From: Chryseobacterium glaciei
GTDB lineage: Bacteria; Bacteroidota; Bacteroidia; Flavobacteriales; Weeksellaceae
Length of the DNA: 64,000 nt
Assembly (NCBI RefSeq): GCF_001648155.1
Contig: NZ_CP015199.1
Location: 2,490,501 to 2,554,500 of the forward strand
Direction: 5' to 3'
Below the pieces are notes generated by a model. The model was not told where the DNA came from, did not search any database, and worked only from the letters and a program-made list of their open reading frames with translations. The translations under genes were made by a program, and so were the position numbers. Shown piece after piece: positions 25,853 to 33,903 of the stretch (its first letter is position 1; each line of letters begins with the position of its first letter).

Positions 25853-26446
25853 TTAAAATTGTGATGGGAAAACTCCTTGCAAAGAAATAATACATTTCAA
25901 AGTAAGGAATGGTGGTCTGTTTTCGTGTGGTTGATTTCCTCCTACAGGATTGATCATAGTAGACTTCATCGTTGTATTTGGAGTAGCGTCAGAATATTCC
26001 TTATCCAATATTTTTGTATCTGCAGGAAGTGTATTTGTTGGAGTATTTTGGTTTCCTTCAGCCGTAACGGCATTCACAGTATGTGAGTGAGAAGGCATTT
26101 GCGTTACTAATAAAGTAACAGATTCCGCACCGCCCGTTTGTCCCATAGTATAATTGGTAGTGCCACCGGGAGCTTGGCCTTCGTGAACAAGCATTCTTCC
26201 TCTCATGTCAGGTAATGCAAAGTTAGTCGTTCCATTTCCTCCGTATTGAGTGCCTAAAAGAGCAAAAAGTGCCTGATTTTGTGAGATAGGTAATAATTGT
26301 CCGTTACAGGCTGCCCAGTTTTTAGGAACAAAATTATAAGGTACGAAAGCTATTTGCCCAAGAAAAGGTTCTGATGCTTGAGCTTTTAAGGTAGGTGTAA
26401 ATGCACAGCTGATAAGCAGCGCACATGCTAATGTAAAGTTTTTCAT
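25853..26446 (-). CDS. Exported tail-collar (microcystin-dependent protein-like) protein
   Basis: 197 residues from ATG 26446 (MKNFTLACALL); a TTG three codons upstream is ignored. A signal peptide (cleaved near LKAQA) is followed by the phage tail collar fold: EPFLGQIAFVPYNFVPKNWAACNGQLLPISQNQALFALLG and TNFALPDMRGRM, then PSHSHTV (the conserved His pair) and a terminal NRPPFLTLKCIIS. This is the MdpB/tail-collar family, normally cytoplasmic or virion-borne; here it has a signal peptide, and there are no phage genes around. It is upstream of, and probably cotranscribed with, a T9SS type A protein. Confidence 0.88.
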   Translation of the reverse strand: MKNFTLACALLISCAFTPTLKAQASEPFLGQIAFVPYNFVPKNWAACNGQLLPISQNQALFALLGTQYGGNGTTNFALPDMRGRMLVHEGQAPGGTTNYTMGQTGGAESVTLLVTQMPSHSHTVNAVTAEGNQNTPTNTLPADTKILDKEYSDATPNTTMKSTMINPVGGNQPHENRPPFLTLKCIISLQGVFPSQF

Positions 26447-26505
26447 GATAGTCAAGTTTAGTAGAGTAAAGGTAAATAATATTTTACATATTTAGATTAT
26501 TAAAA

Positions 26506-26534
26506 TAAAAAACCTTTCAGAGTTAACTGAAAGG
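26506..26534 (-). terminator. Intrinsic terminator of DUF4407 gene
   Basis: ACCTTTCAG and CTGAAAGGT pair across a 5-base loop; on the minus strand TTTTTTATTTT follows. Confidence 0.8.
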
Positions 26535-26558
26535 TGATATTGTGTTAAAATAATTGTT

Positions 26559-27629
26559 TTATTTATGTAAATTATCTTTAAAATCTTCTATCCTGAAATC
26601 GGTGAGTGCATTCCCTTTTTCAATTTTTTCCTTGGAGTACAATCGGAAATCATTTTCAGTTTTTTCCAGAAGATGATCATAAGGGCCAACGGCTGAAATC
26701 AGTTTTACAAGTACAGGAGAAATTTCAAGACAAATGAAAAGTCCCATAATGAAAGTCGCTGCTAATCCAATAATGGCAGAATTTTTCCCTAATTCATCCA
26801 AAGCCTGAAGTCTTGCAGCAAATCCGTTGAACTTGTCTTCAAAAGTTTCTGTCGATTTTCGCTCTGTTTCAAGATTGGTATAAACTTTTGAAATCTCTTT
26901 ATCCAAATATTCCAGTCGCGGAGAAATTTGTTTCTGATAATTTTCCAGATCCTGTCTACGCTGTTCTTTAAGTTCTTGCTTACGTTTTGCATTCGGCCCG
27001 AAACCTTCTTTTCCACTCGTTAGGCCTGATTGTTTTCCTAAAATCTCTTTTTCAAGCTCTACAGCAGCAGAATCATATGATTTTTGATATTGAACAACCT
27101 TTTCGGAGATTTGTTTCTTTTCCGTTTCAAAAGGTCCGCTTTGTTGAAGGATTCTTCCGTTCATTTCGCCTTGAAGCTGCTTTTTATTTCTCTGAATAAT
27201 GGTATTCAATTGTTTATTAACTTCTTTTTCGAAAATTTTAAGTTCTAAAGGTTTAGAAATAATAATTCCCAGAAAAGTTGCTAAAATTAGACGTGGAATT
27301 GCCATTAAGATCTGATTCCACCATGTTCCTGTTTTTTTTATGGATGAAACAATGTAACGGTCAAGATTAAAAATCATCAGTCCCCACAAAATTCCGAAAC
27401 CGATGGATGCCCAAATATTATCAAATACCGTAAACATTGCATAACCTGCCGAAAGTGTAGCAAAAACAGCAGTGAAAAGAACGATGCCTCCGATGCCCGC
27501 AAACTTGTTCCATTCGCTCGGTGTTTTTCTTAGAATATGGATGTTTCCTCCGGAGCAAACCATCAGAAACTTCTGGAACCAATTTATCTTATGATTCGCC
27601 TGATTTATAGTTTGTTGATTATTTTTCAT
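26559..27629 (-). CDS. DUF4407 multi-pass membrane protein
   Basis: 356 residues from ATG 27629; the upstream in-frame extension contains a promoter-like box. Residues about 40-135 contain three hydrophobic segments (FAGIGGIVLFTAVFATLSAG, IWASIGFGILWGLMIFNL, ILMAIPRLILATFLGIIIS), then a long charged coiled-coil segment (about 150-280, KEVNKQLNTIIQRNKKQLQ and KQELKEQRRQDLENYQKQ), then a last helix (SAIIGLAATFIMGLFICLEISPVL). The order and NLDRYIVSSI motif match DUF4407. Such proteins sit in the inner membrane with the coiled coil on one side; function unknown. Divergent from the second M43-type gene. Confidence 0.88.
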   Translation of the reverse strand: MKNNQQTINQANHKINWFQKFLMVCSGGNIHILRKTPSEWNKFAGIGGIVLFTAVFATLSAGYAMFTVFDNIWASIGFGILWGLMIFNLDRYIVSSIKKTGTWWNQILMAIPRLILATFLGIIISKPLELKIFEKEVNKQLNTIIQRNKKQLQGEMNGRILQQSGPFETEKKQISEKVVQYQKSYDSAAVELEKEILGKQSGLTSGKEGFGPNAKRKQELKEQRRQDLENYQKQISPRLEYLDKEISKVYTNLETERKSTETFEDKFNGFAARLQALDELGKNSAIIGLAATFIMGLFICLEISPVLVKLISAVGPYDHLLEKTENDFRLYSKEKIEKGNALTDFRIEDFKDNLHK

Positions 27630-27644
27630 TATTGAAAATTTATA

Positions 27645-27652
27645 CAAAAGTA
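27645..27652 (-). promoter_or_regulatory. -7 box of DUF4407 gene
   Basis: Minus strand TACTTTTG, 15 bases before ATG 27629, with TTG 16 bases upstream of it. Confidence 0.45.
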
Positions 27653-27795
27653 ATACTAAAAATCGTACCAATGTTAAAGATAGTATTATGTTTTACCAAG
27701 TATAATGATTTTTAAATATAATTAATTGATAATCATTATTTTATATTTTTTATTCCAAGCTAGGTGAAATTTCTATCGTTTTTATGATTTTAAAA

Positions 27796-27826
27796 TTTGC
27801 ATTTTGATAAAAAAATAATAAGTTTG
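27796..27826 (+). promoter_or_regulatory. Promoter of second M43-type protease
   Basis: TTTG at 27796-27799, 19 bases, TAAGTTTG at 27819-27826; leader about 22 bases. Confidence 0.65.
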
Positions 27827-27855
27827 CAGCGAATAACATAATAAAAAGTATATAA

Positions 27856-29757
27856 ATGAAGAGAATTATGATTTTTTGTGCATTAATGATTTTTTTTAAT
27901 GCATTTTCTCAAGACCAACATAAATTTTGCGGTTTTGACGAAGTAATGAGAAAAATGGATAGTAAATATCCAGATTTAAAGAAAAAAAGAGAGGAGACAG
28001 AAGCTAGATTAAGTAATCTGGATAAACAGTCTTACTTAAATAAGGTAGGTGCAACAACATCTTGGAACGGCTTATACACAGGACAGGTTTATGAAATACC
28101 TGTAGTTGTACATGTGATTGAATCTCAGGCTACAGCAAATGCTAATTTAGCTCTAACAGATCAGGAGATTATAGATTGGATCGACAGAGCAAACAGAATG
28201 TATGCAACAACTTTCGGAAATGGCTTTTATGCTGAAGGTACTGGCCCGACAGGTGGTTCGGTAATACCTTTTAAACTTGTACTGGCTAAAAGATCTCCTA
28301 GCTGCGAACCTACAACAGGGATTGTAAGATATAATGGTAGTACGCTTCCTTCTTATGATACCTATGGGGTAAAAATGCAGACTAATAATGGAGCAGCTGA
28401 TTATGATATTAAAAGTCAATTGGCTCCGCATTGGCCGGAAACATCTTATTTTAATATCTATGTAGTTATTGGTTTTGATGGCGCACAACAGCTATCTTAT
28501 GGATTAATGGGGTATGCCATGTTCCCAGATAGTTATGATTATAGCTATGAAAGCTTTATGAAGGTAGCTACGATTAAAAATACAAATGATACAACATTAA
28601 CGCATGAGTTGGGACATGCATTCGGTTTATACCATACTTTCCAAGGAGTTAATTATACCAGTCAGACTACTTGCCCGGTAAATAACAACTGTGCAACAGA
28701 CGGAGATAGAGTTTGTGATACTTCGCCATCAAGAAGTATGTATGGAGTGGCTATTCCTAATAATACAGCAACAGATCCTTGTACAGGACAAAATTATGAC
28801 GGGACACAATATAATGTAATGAATTATACTAACTCTAACCGTAAATTTACAGACGGACAAAGAGATAGAGCGATAATGCTAATGATGGAATACAGAAAGA
28901 GTTTGCTGAACTCTACAGCAGGTAAAGATCCTTCAGTTGTTATTCCTTCTACGGTTTCTGTTGTGGCAGCACAATGTAACCCTGCAGGAACGGCGCATCC
29001 AACAAACAATAATTTTGCGATAGGACCTTATAGAGTAAACTTTGCATCTATTAATAGTACTACTAATGGATATGATTCAGATGAGGTGGCACCGATATAT
29101 TATGCTGATTATTCTACGGCAACTTGTATTAGACCTGCATATTATACAGATATCAACTCAAATTCAAGTACTCCGTTGAAAGTAACGTATATGAATGGAT
29201 TTAGCCAAGCTGATAAATTCAGAACAAAGGTTTGGATTGATTATGACAATAGCGGAACTTTTGAAACTAGTGAATTGGTGGTGAATAATACTTCTGCAAC
29301 CGCGATGGCTTCAGGAGCTGTTGTAACGCTTACAAATAGTATTACTCCACCGGCTTCTGCTGTAAAAAACACCTATTTAAGAATGAGAATTGCGGTAGAT
29401 GCTGCTACATTTGCTTCAGCAGCCCTTCCTGATTTTACGGCTTGCTCACAATTGCAATATGGCCAGATGGAAGATTATGCAGTGAAAATTTTAGATGTGC
29501 TGGGTACTTCTGAAGTTAAAGATAATTCAGATGTTAAAATTATATATTCTAAAGGAGAAAATAAGCTTACCCTTGTAGGAAGTAGAAACAGCATATTTGG
29601 AGATTATCAGATTTATGACCTTAGTGGAAAACTGATCCAAAAAGGAATTTCGAAAACAAATGAAGTTAAAATCAACCAAGAGTTGGTAAAAGGAGCTTAC
29701 ATTATTAATTATTCGAATAAAGATCAAAAAGGATCTAAGAAATTCTTAAATAACTAA
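27856..29757 (+). CDS. Secreted M43-type zinc metalloprotease, paralogue of the gene at 23163
   Basis: 633 residues. Same plan as its paralogue: signal peptide (ends AFSQ), FCGFDEVMRKMD propeptide, protease domain with HELGHAFGLYH (His250 onward), downstream Met-turn NVMNYTN, a GEVED-type domain (VWIDYDNSGTFETSE, QMEDYAVKI), and a C-terminal region starting LGTSEVK and ending GAYIINYSNKDQKGSKKFL that resembles a type A sorting domain, though its FPNP start is replaced by KIIYSKG. Likely secreted by T9SS and active on extracellular protein. It lies 2.8 kb from the paralogue with four unrelated features between, so the duplication is not simple tandem. Own promoter and terminator. Confidence 0.9.
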   Translation: MKRIMIFCALMIFFNAFSQDQHKFCGFDEVMRKMDSKYPDLKKKREETEARLSNLDKQSYLNKVGATTSWNGLYTGQVYEIPVVVHVIESQATANANLALTDQEIIDWIDRANRMYATTFGNGFYAEGTGPTGGSVIPFKLVLAKRSPSCEPTTGIVRYNGSTLPSYDTYGVKMQTNNGAADYDIKSQLAPHWPETSYFNIYVVIGFDGAQQLSYGLMGYAMFPDSYDYSYESFMKVATIKNTNDTTLTHELGHAFGLYHTFQGVNYTSQTTCPVNNNCATDGDRVCDTSPSRSMYGVAIPNNTATDPCTGQNYDGTQYNVMNYTNSNRKFTDGQRDRAIMLMMEYRKSLLNSTAGKDPSVVIPSTVSVVAAQCNPAGTAHPTNNNFAIGPYRVNFASINSTTNGYDSDEVAPIYYADYSTATCIRPAYYTDINSNSSTPLKVTYMNGFSQADKFRTKVWIDYDNSGTFETSELVVNNTSATAMASGAVVTLTNSITPPASAVKNTYLRMRIAVDAATFASAALPDFTACSQLQYGQMEDYAVKILDVLGTSEVKDNSDVKIIYSKGENKLTLVGSRNSIFGDYQIYDLSGKLIQKGISKTNEVKINQELVKGAYIINYSNKDQKGSKKFLNN

Positions 29758-29763
29758 ATTACT

Positions 29764-29792
29764 AGAAGCCCTTTTTAAAGGGCTTCTTTTTT
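29764..29792 (+). terminator. Intrinsic terminator of second M43-type gene
   Basis: AGAAGCCC-TTTTTAAA-GGGCTTCT then TTTTT. Confidence 0.82.
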
Positions 29793-29805
29793 ATAATCAA
29801 ATGAC

Positions 29806-30273
29806 ATGGAGAAAATTATAAGTATTTTATTACTGTGCTTTTTGATGACTAATTGCCAGTCTCAACAGAAAAAGAAAGAAGTCAAAAACAAACCTACAAT
29901 ATCCGTAAAAAGTGACACCGAGTATTTTTTAGGAATCTGGAAGTTTGTTGAAAAAAAATATCTTGATGGGACTGAAAAAAAGATCTACCCAATTCATGAG
30001 TGTATGAAAAAATATGATCTCGTTTTCGAAAAAGAAAAAGGAAATATATTTTTAACTAAAAATTATGCTACGGGTAAAGACTGTACAATTAAAAGTTCTT
30101 CGGGTAAAATTCTGGTTACGATAAATCAAAGCTCTTTTTCTTATTTGGATGCAGATCTAAAAAGAAATGATCAATATAAAATACTTTCAAAAGACAAATT
30201 TTCAATCGTTTATAGTGATATTCTTGACGGTAAAATAAGAGATATTGAAGATGTTTACGAAAAGCAGAAATGA
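29806..30273 (+). CDS. Small lipoprotein, lipocalin-like fold possible
   Basis: 155 residues; lipobox FLMTNC (Cys17). The mature domain (FLGIWKFVEKKYLDGT, YDLVFEKEKGNIFLTKN, DQYKILSKDKFSIVYSD) has the GxW opening and successive strands of lipocalin-like proteins, together with two cysteines (HECMKKY, KDCTIKS) able to form a disulfide. No closer family recognised. It stands alone behind the terminator of the second M43-type gene; the next lipoprotein starts 86 bases later. Confidence 0.7.
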   Translation: MEKIISILLLCFLMTNCQSQQKKKEVKNKPTISVKSDTEYFLGIWKFVEKKYLDGTEKKIYPIHECMKKYDLVFEKEKGNIFLTKNYATGKDCTIKSSSGKILVTINQSSFSYLDADLKRNDQYKILSKDKFSIVYSDILDGKIRDIEDVYEKQK

Positions 30274-30359
30274 TTTTTAAATTAATGATATTCAGATGTT
30301 TGATTCTTTTAGTTTAAATAATCTTATCTTTAAGTATCAAATCACCAAAATCTTTAATT

Positions 30360-30767
30360 ATGAAAAATTTAATCGTACTTTCATTAAGTTCATTCCTATT
30401 ATTAATTTCTTGTAATAAAGAGAAAACAATTGATGACGAATTAAAAGAGGCTGCAACCAGTATGAATAAGCTTACTCCACAGATTCTAAATGATGGAATA
30501 CGACTGGACAGCGTTTCTGCAGAACCTAATAGAGTTTTTAAATATAATTATACATTGATACAGGATGTAAAAGAGAATGTTACGGAAGCAGAAATTAATA
30601 CTTTTAAGAAAGAAGCAAAAGAAGGAGCTGTTAATGCTATTAAGACATCTGCTGATATGCAGCAGTTTCGGGATAATGATGTTACGTTGAAATATTCTTA
30701 TTACGACAAAAACGGAAAACCAACAGCCGATTTTTCTGTCACCTCCGCGGAGTATAAAAAGAAATAA
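30360..30767 (+). CDS. Small lipoprotein of unknown function
   Basis: 135 residues; lipobox LLLISC (Cys18). Mature part: TIDDELKEAATSMNKLTPQ then a mixed alpha/beta domain with YDKNGKPTADFSVTSAEY at the end. The opening resembles small periplasmic-facing lipoproteins common in Flavobacteriia, but I can assign no function. It is convergent with ruvC; a shared hairpin lies between them. Confidence 0.7.
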   Translation: MKNLIVLSLSSFLLLISCNKEKTIDDELKEAATSMNKLTPQILNDGIRLDSVSAEPNRVFKYNYTLIQDVKENVTEAEINTFKKEAKEGAVNAIKTSADMQQFRDNDVTLKYSYYDKNGKPTADFSVTSAEYKKK

Positions 30768-30786
30768 TTTTTGCTTAAAAATAATT

Positions 30787-30824
30787 AAAAAATCCGGATG
30801 CTTATTTCAAGCGATCCGGATTTT
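30787..30824. terminator. Bidirectional terminator between lipoprotein gene and ruvC
   Basis: AAAATCCGGAT and ATCCGGATTTT pair, with GCTT/AAGC inside. It overlaps the 3' end of ruvC and is T-flanked on both strands. Confidence 0.75.
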
Positions 30825-31356
30825 GTTTTAAAAAGCTGTCCCAACCCGTGTAAGATTTGTCACTGCTTATAGTTCCTGAATTAAAGTGATGACAAACTGC
30901 AACTGCCAATCCATCAGATGCATCCAGATATTTTGTTGGAAATTCTTTTAACTTTAATAAATTTTGAAGCATTCCTGCAACCTGTTCTTTACTTGCATTT
31001 CCGTTTCCGGTGATGGCCATTTTTATCTTTTTCGGTGAATATTCTGTAATTGGAATATTTCTGTACAAACTCGCGGCCATCGCTACACCTTGCGCACGAC
31101 CCAATTTAAGCATACTCTGAACATTTTTTCCAAAAAAAGGAGCTTCAAGAGCTACTTCATCAGGGTGATATTCGTCGATTAATGCCAATGTTTTATCAAA
31201 GATATATTTAAGCTTAGTTTCGTGATTCGGATATTTTTTTAATATCAATTCATGAATCGAAACCATCTCCATATTGCCTTTTTTAACGGAAATAATACCG
31301 AAACCCATAATGGCTGTTCCGGGATCTATTCCTAAAATTATTTTTTCTGAAATCAT
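30802..31356 (-). CDS. ruvC: Crossover junction endodeoxyribonuclease RuvC
   Basis: 184 residues from ATG 31356; the GTG just before it is closer to the promoter box and gives no better start. RuvC resolves Holliday junctions with RuvAB. All four catalytic acids are present: Asp11 (GIDPGT), Glu71 (ALEAPFF), Asp145 and Asp148 (YLDASDGLAVAVCH), an RNase H-like fold of the expected length. It is convergent with the lipoprotein gene at 30360, with the last codons inside the shared terminator hairpin. Confidence 0.96.
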   Translation of the reverse strand: MISEKIILGIDPGTAIMGFGIISVKKGNMEMVSIHELILKKYPNHETKLKYIFDKTLALIDEYHPDEVALEAPFFGKNVQSMLKLGRAQGVAMAASLYRNIPITEYSPKKIKMAITGNGNASKEQVAGMLQNLLKLKEFPTKYLDASDGLAVAVCHHFNSGTISSDKSYTGWDSFLKQNPDRLK

Positions 31357-31361
31357 CACGT

Positions 31362-31369
31362 CAAAGATA
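31362..31369 (-). promoter_or_regulatory. -7 box of ruvC
   Basis: Minus strand TATCTTTG, only 5 bases before the ATG, suggesting a leaderless or nearly leaderless message. No clear -33. Confidence 0.35.
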
Positions 31370-31457
31370 TGACTTTCATTAATTTTTAATGATGAAAAAA
31401 ATCAAGTGAAATATTATAATTTTAGTAAAAACTTCTTAACTTAAACAAAAAATAACT

Positions 31458-31949
31458 ATGAAAAACGTAATGATCTTTTTTATGTTTCCGGTTTTTTTGT
31501 TTTGCAATTTTTTGCAGATGAAAGACTTAAAGGAAAAAGGAGTCGTTAAAAATGATAATTCATTAACAGAAAAAGACAGAATTGTTTATCTATTTTTTAA
31601 AGTTGAAAAAAATAATTCAGGGGCAGAAAAAATAGTTTTGGAAGATCAAAAGATCATGGAAGGAAGATTAAAATCTAAACCATCTTTTGATATAAATTCA
31701 GCTAAAACAGGAGATTTTATTATTTCTTTAAATGATGCCAACGGGAAAGAAATAGTAAAACAAATCGTAGGAGATCCACTAAATCCTGAATTAGAAAGAT
31801 TTGGTGAAGAAGGATTAAGCAGAAATAAGGTTTCTCTTCAAAATGCAGAATTCAGCGTAAGATATTCTCATTCCGAAGAAATAAAAGTAGTGAGAGTTGA
31901 GAAGGTCACAACCGACGGAAAACAATTATTATTCACCCAAAAACTATAA
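31458..31949 (+). CDS. Exported protein coupled to M64 peptidase
   Basis: 163 residues. Hydrophobic start (MKNVMIFFMFPVFLFCNFLQ) is a signal or lipoprotein-like sequence (Cys16). The mature part is beta-rich (RIVYLFFKVEKNN, GDFIISLNDANGKEIVKQIVGDP, LQNAEFSVRYSHSEEIKVVRVEKV), like a beta-sandwich accessory domain. It ends 2 bases before the M64 peptidase gene. In longer M64 family members a beta-sandwich domain precedes the peptidase in one chain; here the peptidase lacks it, so this protein may be that domain as a separate subunit. This is inference, not a recognised family. Confidence 0.7.
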   Translation: MKNVMIFFMFPVFLFCNFLQMKDLKEKGVVKNDNSLTEKDRIVYLFFKVEKNNSGAEKIVLEDQKIMEGRLKSKPSFDINSAKTGDFIISLNDANGKEIVKQIVGDPLNPELERFGEEGLSRNKVSLQNAEFSVRYSHSEEIKVVRVEKVTTDGKQLLFTQKL

Positions 31950-31951
31950 TC

Positions 31952-33313
31952 ATGAAAAAAACTTTACTTTTCCTGTTTACCAGCACATTTTGCTTTTCTC
32001 AGGTCTTCGATGTAGTTCCACTTTTACAGAGCGGATCAAATGATAAACGAATCAATATCGCGGTTTTAGGGGATGGTTTTACTGCTGCTCAACAAGCCAA
32101 TTTTGTTTCTTCGGCACAGTCTACAATTAATTATCTTTTTACAAAAAGTCCTTACACGGAGTATAAAAATTATTTTAATGCTTACGGTATAAAAGTAATT
32201 TCTGCAGAAACGGGGGTAAAACATCCCGGGACAGCAACAGATGTTACAGAGCCAGTAATTCCAGTTTCAAATCCTAATAATTATCTCGGTTCTTCGTTTG
32301 ATTTTGGGGTTCACCGATGTATTTACAGTAATTCTACCAATAAAGTAGCGCAGGTTTTAGCGGCTAATCTTCCGGATTATGATATCACCTATGTTCTTGG
32401 TAATTCTACGGAATATGGTGGATGTGGTGGAACGTATGCCTTTGCTTCATTAAATGCTTCTGCGAATGAAATCGTTGTTCACGAATTAGGACATTCATTC
32501 GGAAAGCTTGCCGATGAGTATTGGTTTGCAGGCTCTGGAGAATCTCCAAATAAAACTCAGACCTCAAATCCGGCAACGATTAAATGGAAAAATTGGGTAG
32601 GTGTAAATAATGTTGGAGTTTATCCTTACACAGAAAGTCCGTCTTGGTTCCGCCCGCATCAAAACTGCGAGATGAGGTATCTGGATAGACAGTTTTGTTC
32701 TGTTTGTAAAGAACAAATTATTGAAAGAATCCATTCTTTGGTTTCTCCGGTTGATTCTTATACTCCGGCAAACAGCAGTTCTGTGAGTGCTAATACAAAT
32801 GTTACATTTACGGTGAATGAAATTCTGCCAATTCCAAATACATTGGTGAATACATGGACATTGAACGGAACGCCACTTGCCTCTACAAGCAATTCTTTAA
32901 TTGTAACTCCGAGCCAATTGAATAACGGAAATAATACACTACTTTTTTCGGTGACAGATAATACAACTTTGGTAAATGTTACAGGACACAGCACCGTTCA
33001 TTTTACCAATGTAAGCTGGACGTTGAATAAGTCTACTCTTGGAACCTCAGAAGTAAAAGTCCAGGAAAGAAGATTCAGCATTTATCCAAATCCTGCAAGC
33101 AGTGAATTTTATATTAAAGGAAAACCGGATTTCTCAAAGGATATCAAAGTCGTTTTATATGATGCATCGGGTAAACTGATTCCTGTGAAATATGAAATGA
33201 AGGATTCTGCTACAATATTTGTAGATGTTAATAACTTGATCATCGGAACTTATACTTTAAGTGTAACTCAGGATAAAGAATTAATCATTTCTCAAAAAAT
33301 TATCAAAGAATAA
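31952..33313 (+). CDS. Secreted M64 (IgA-peptidase-like) metallopeptidase with T9SS type A domain
   Basis: 453 residues. Signal peptide MKKTLLFLFTSTFCFSQ. The catalytic domain starts directly (DKRINIAVLGDGFTAAQ), with the zinc motif VHELGHSFGKLADEYW (His177 first ligand), the HExxHxxxxLxDE pattern of family M64, and NCEMRYLDRQFCSVCKEQI. A fibronectin-like domain (about 270-355) and a type A sorting domain (FSIYPNPASSEF to GTYTLSVTQDKELIISQKII) follow, so T9SS export is expected. Compared with other M64 enzymes it lacks an N-terminal beta-sandwich; the coupled upstream gene might supply it. Peptide substrate unknown. Confidence 0.93.
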   Translation: MKKTLLFLFTSTFCFSQVFDVVPLLQSGSNDKRINIAVLGDGFTAAQQANFVSSAQSTINYLFTKSPYTEYKNYFNAYGIKVISAETGVKHPGTATDVTEPVIPVSNPNNYLGSSFDFGVHRCIYSNSTNKVAQVLAANLPDYDITYVLGNSTEYGGCGGTYAFASLNASANEIVVHELGHSFGKLADEYWFAGSGESPNKTQTSNPATIKWKNWVGVNNVGVYPYTESPSWFRPHQNCEMRYLDRQFCSVCKEQIIERIHSLVSPVDSYTPANSSSVSANTNVTFTVNEILPIPNTLVNTWTLNGTPLASTSNSLIVTPSQLNNGNNTLLFSVTDNTTLVNVTGHSTVHFTNVSWTLNKSTLGTSEVKVQERRFSIYPNPASSEFYIKGKPDFSKDIKVVLYDASGKLIPVKYEMKDSATIFVDVNNLIIGTYTLSVTQDKELIISQKIIKE

Positions 33314-33333
33314 TTTAAATTAAATAATACATT

Positions 33334-33361
33334 AAATCGGCTCACAAGGCCGATTTTTTTG
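33334..33361 (+). terminator. Intrinsic terminator of M64 operon
   Basis: AAATCGGC-TCACAAG-GCCGATTT followed by TTTTT. Confidence 0.85.
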
Positions 33362-33363
33362 TT

Positions 33364-33894
33364 TTAATAATTGATTTGCTCTAGCTTTTTCTCAGCAATA
33401 GGAACCCATTTTCCATCATGACGGAGTAGTATGATTTTATCAACTATGAATTTAGTTTTATATTCTTTGTTTTTATAAACGTCAAGTGCTTTTAGATAAT
33501 TATCAAAACTTAAATCTCTGTAACCAACCGTCATATGAGGATTAAAATTATATCTGATAAAATTGAAATACTGTTTTACTCTGTTGTAAAGTTTAATAAG
33601 ATGCTCATTTTCTTCAGGTTTAACAAAAAGGACAGGGCTTTTATTTGGAAAACCGTCAAAACCATTTAATGTAATTTCGAATGGGGAAATATTGGTATCA
33701 ATTTTTTGAAAAGCAATGTGAATATCTTCTTCTAATTCTATTTCTCTGGAAAAAGGCGGAAATAAAGTAATGTGAGCATCATTTTTTAATGCTTTTGAAT
33801 TATTGTAGTTTAATGCTAAATCCTGCTTAAATATTTTCACCTCATCAATAATCTGTTGAGGTGGATAAACGGCTATGAAATAGAGCTTTTTCAT
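33364..33894 (-). CDS. 2H phosphoesterase (2'-5' RNA ligase family)
   Basis: 176 residues. Two HxT/S motifs define the 2H superfamily active site: HIT (His41) in AHITLFPPFSR and HMT (His120) in PHMTVGYRD, about 80 residues apart as in LigT/ThpR. Such enzymes hydrolyse or form 2',5' or cyclic phosphodiester bonds in RNA or nucleotides; the natural substrate here is unknown. Cytoplasmic, no signal. It follows the beta-lactamase-like gene by 9 bases on the same strand, but a functional link is not obvious. Confidence 0.88.
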   Translation of the reverse strand: MKKLYFIAVYPPQQIIDEVKIFKQDLALNYNNSKALKNDAHITLFPPFSREIELEEDIHIAFQKIDTNISPFEITLNGFDGFPNKSPVLFVKPEENEHLIKLYNRVKQYFNFIRYNFNPHMTVGYRDLSFDNYLKALDVYKNKEYKTKFIVDKIILLRHDGKWVPIAEKKLEQINY

Positions 33895-33903
33895 AAATTG
33901 AAT

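Noticed and set aside
25853..26446. Prophage remnant, because of the tail-collar fold
   Set aside because: No capsid, tail, integrase or lysis genes are nearby and the protein has a Sec signal peptide.
28153..28488. 111-residue antisense ORF in the second M43-type gene
   Set aside because: Overlaps a clearly coding metalloprotease and has a composition typical of a reverse-frame shadow.
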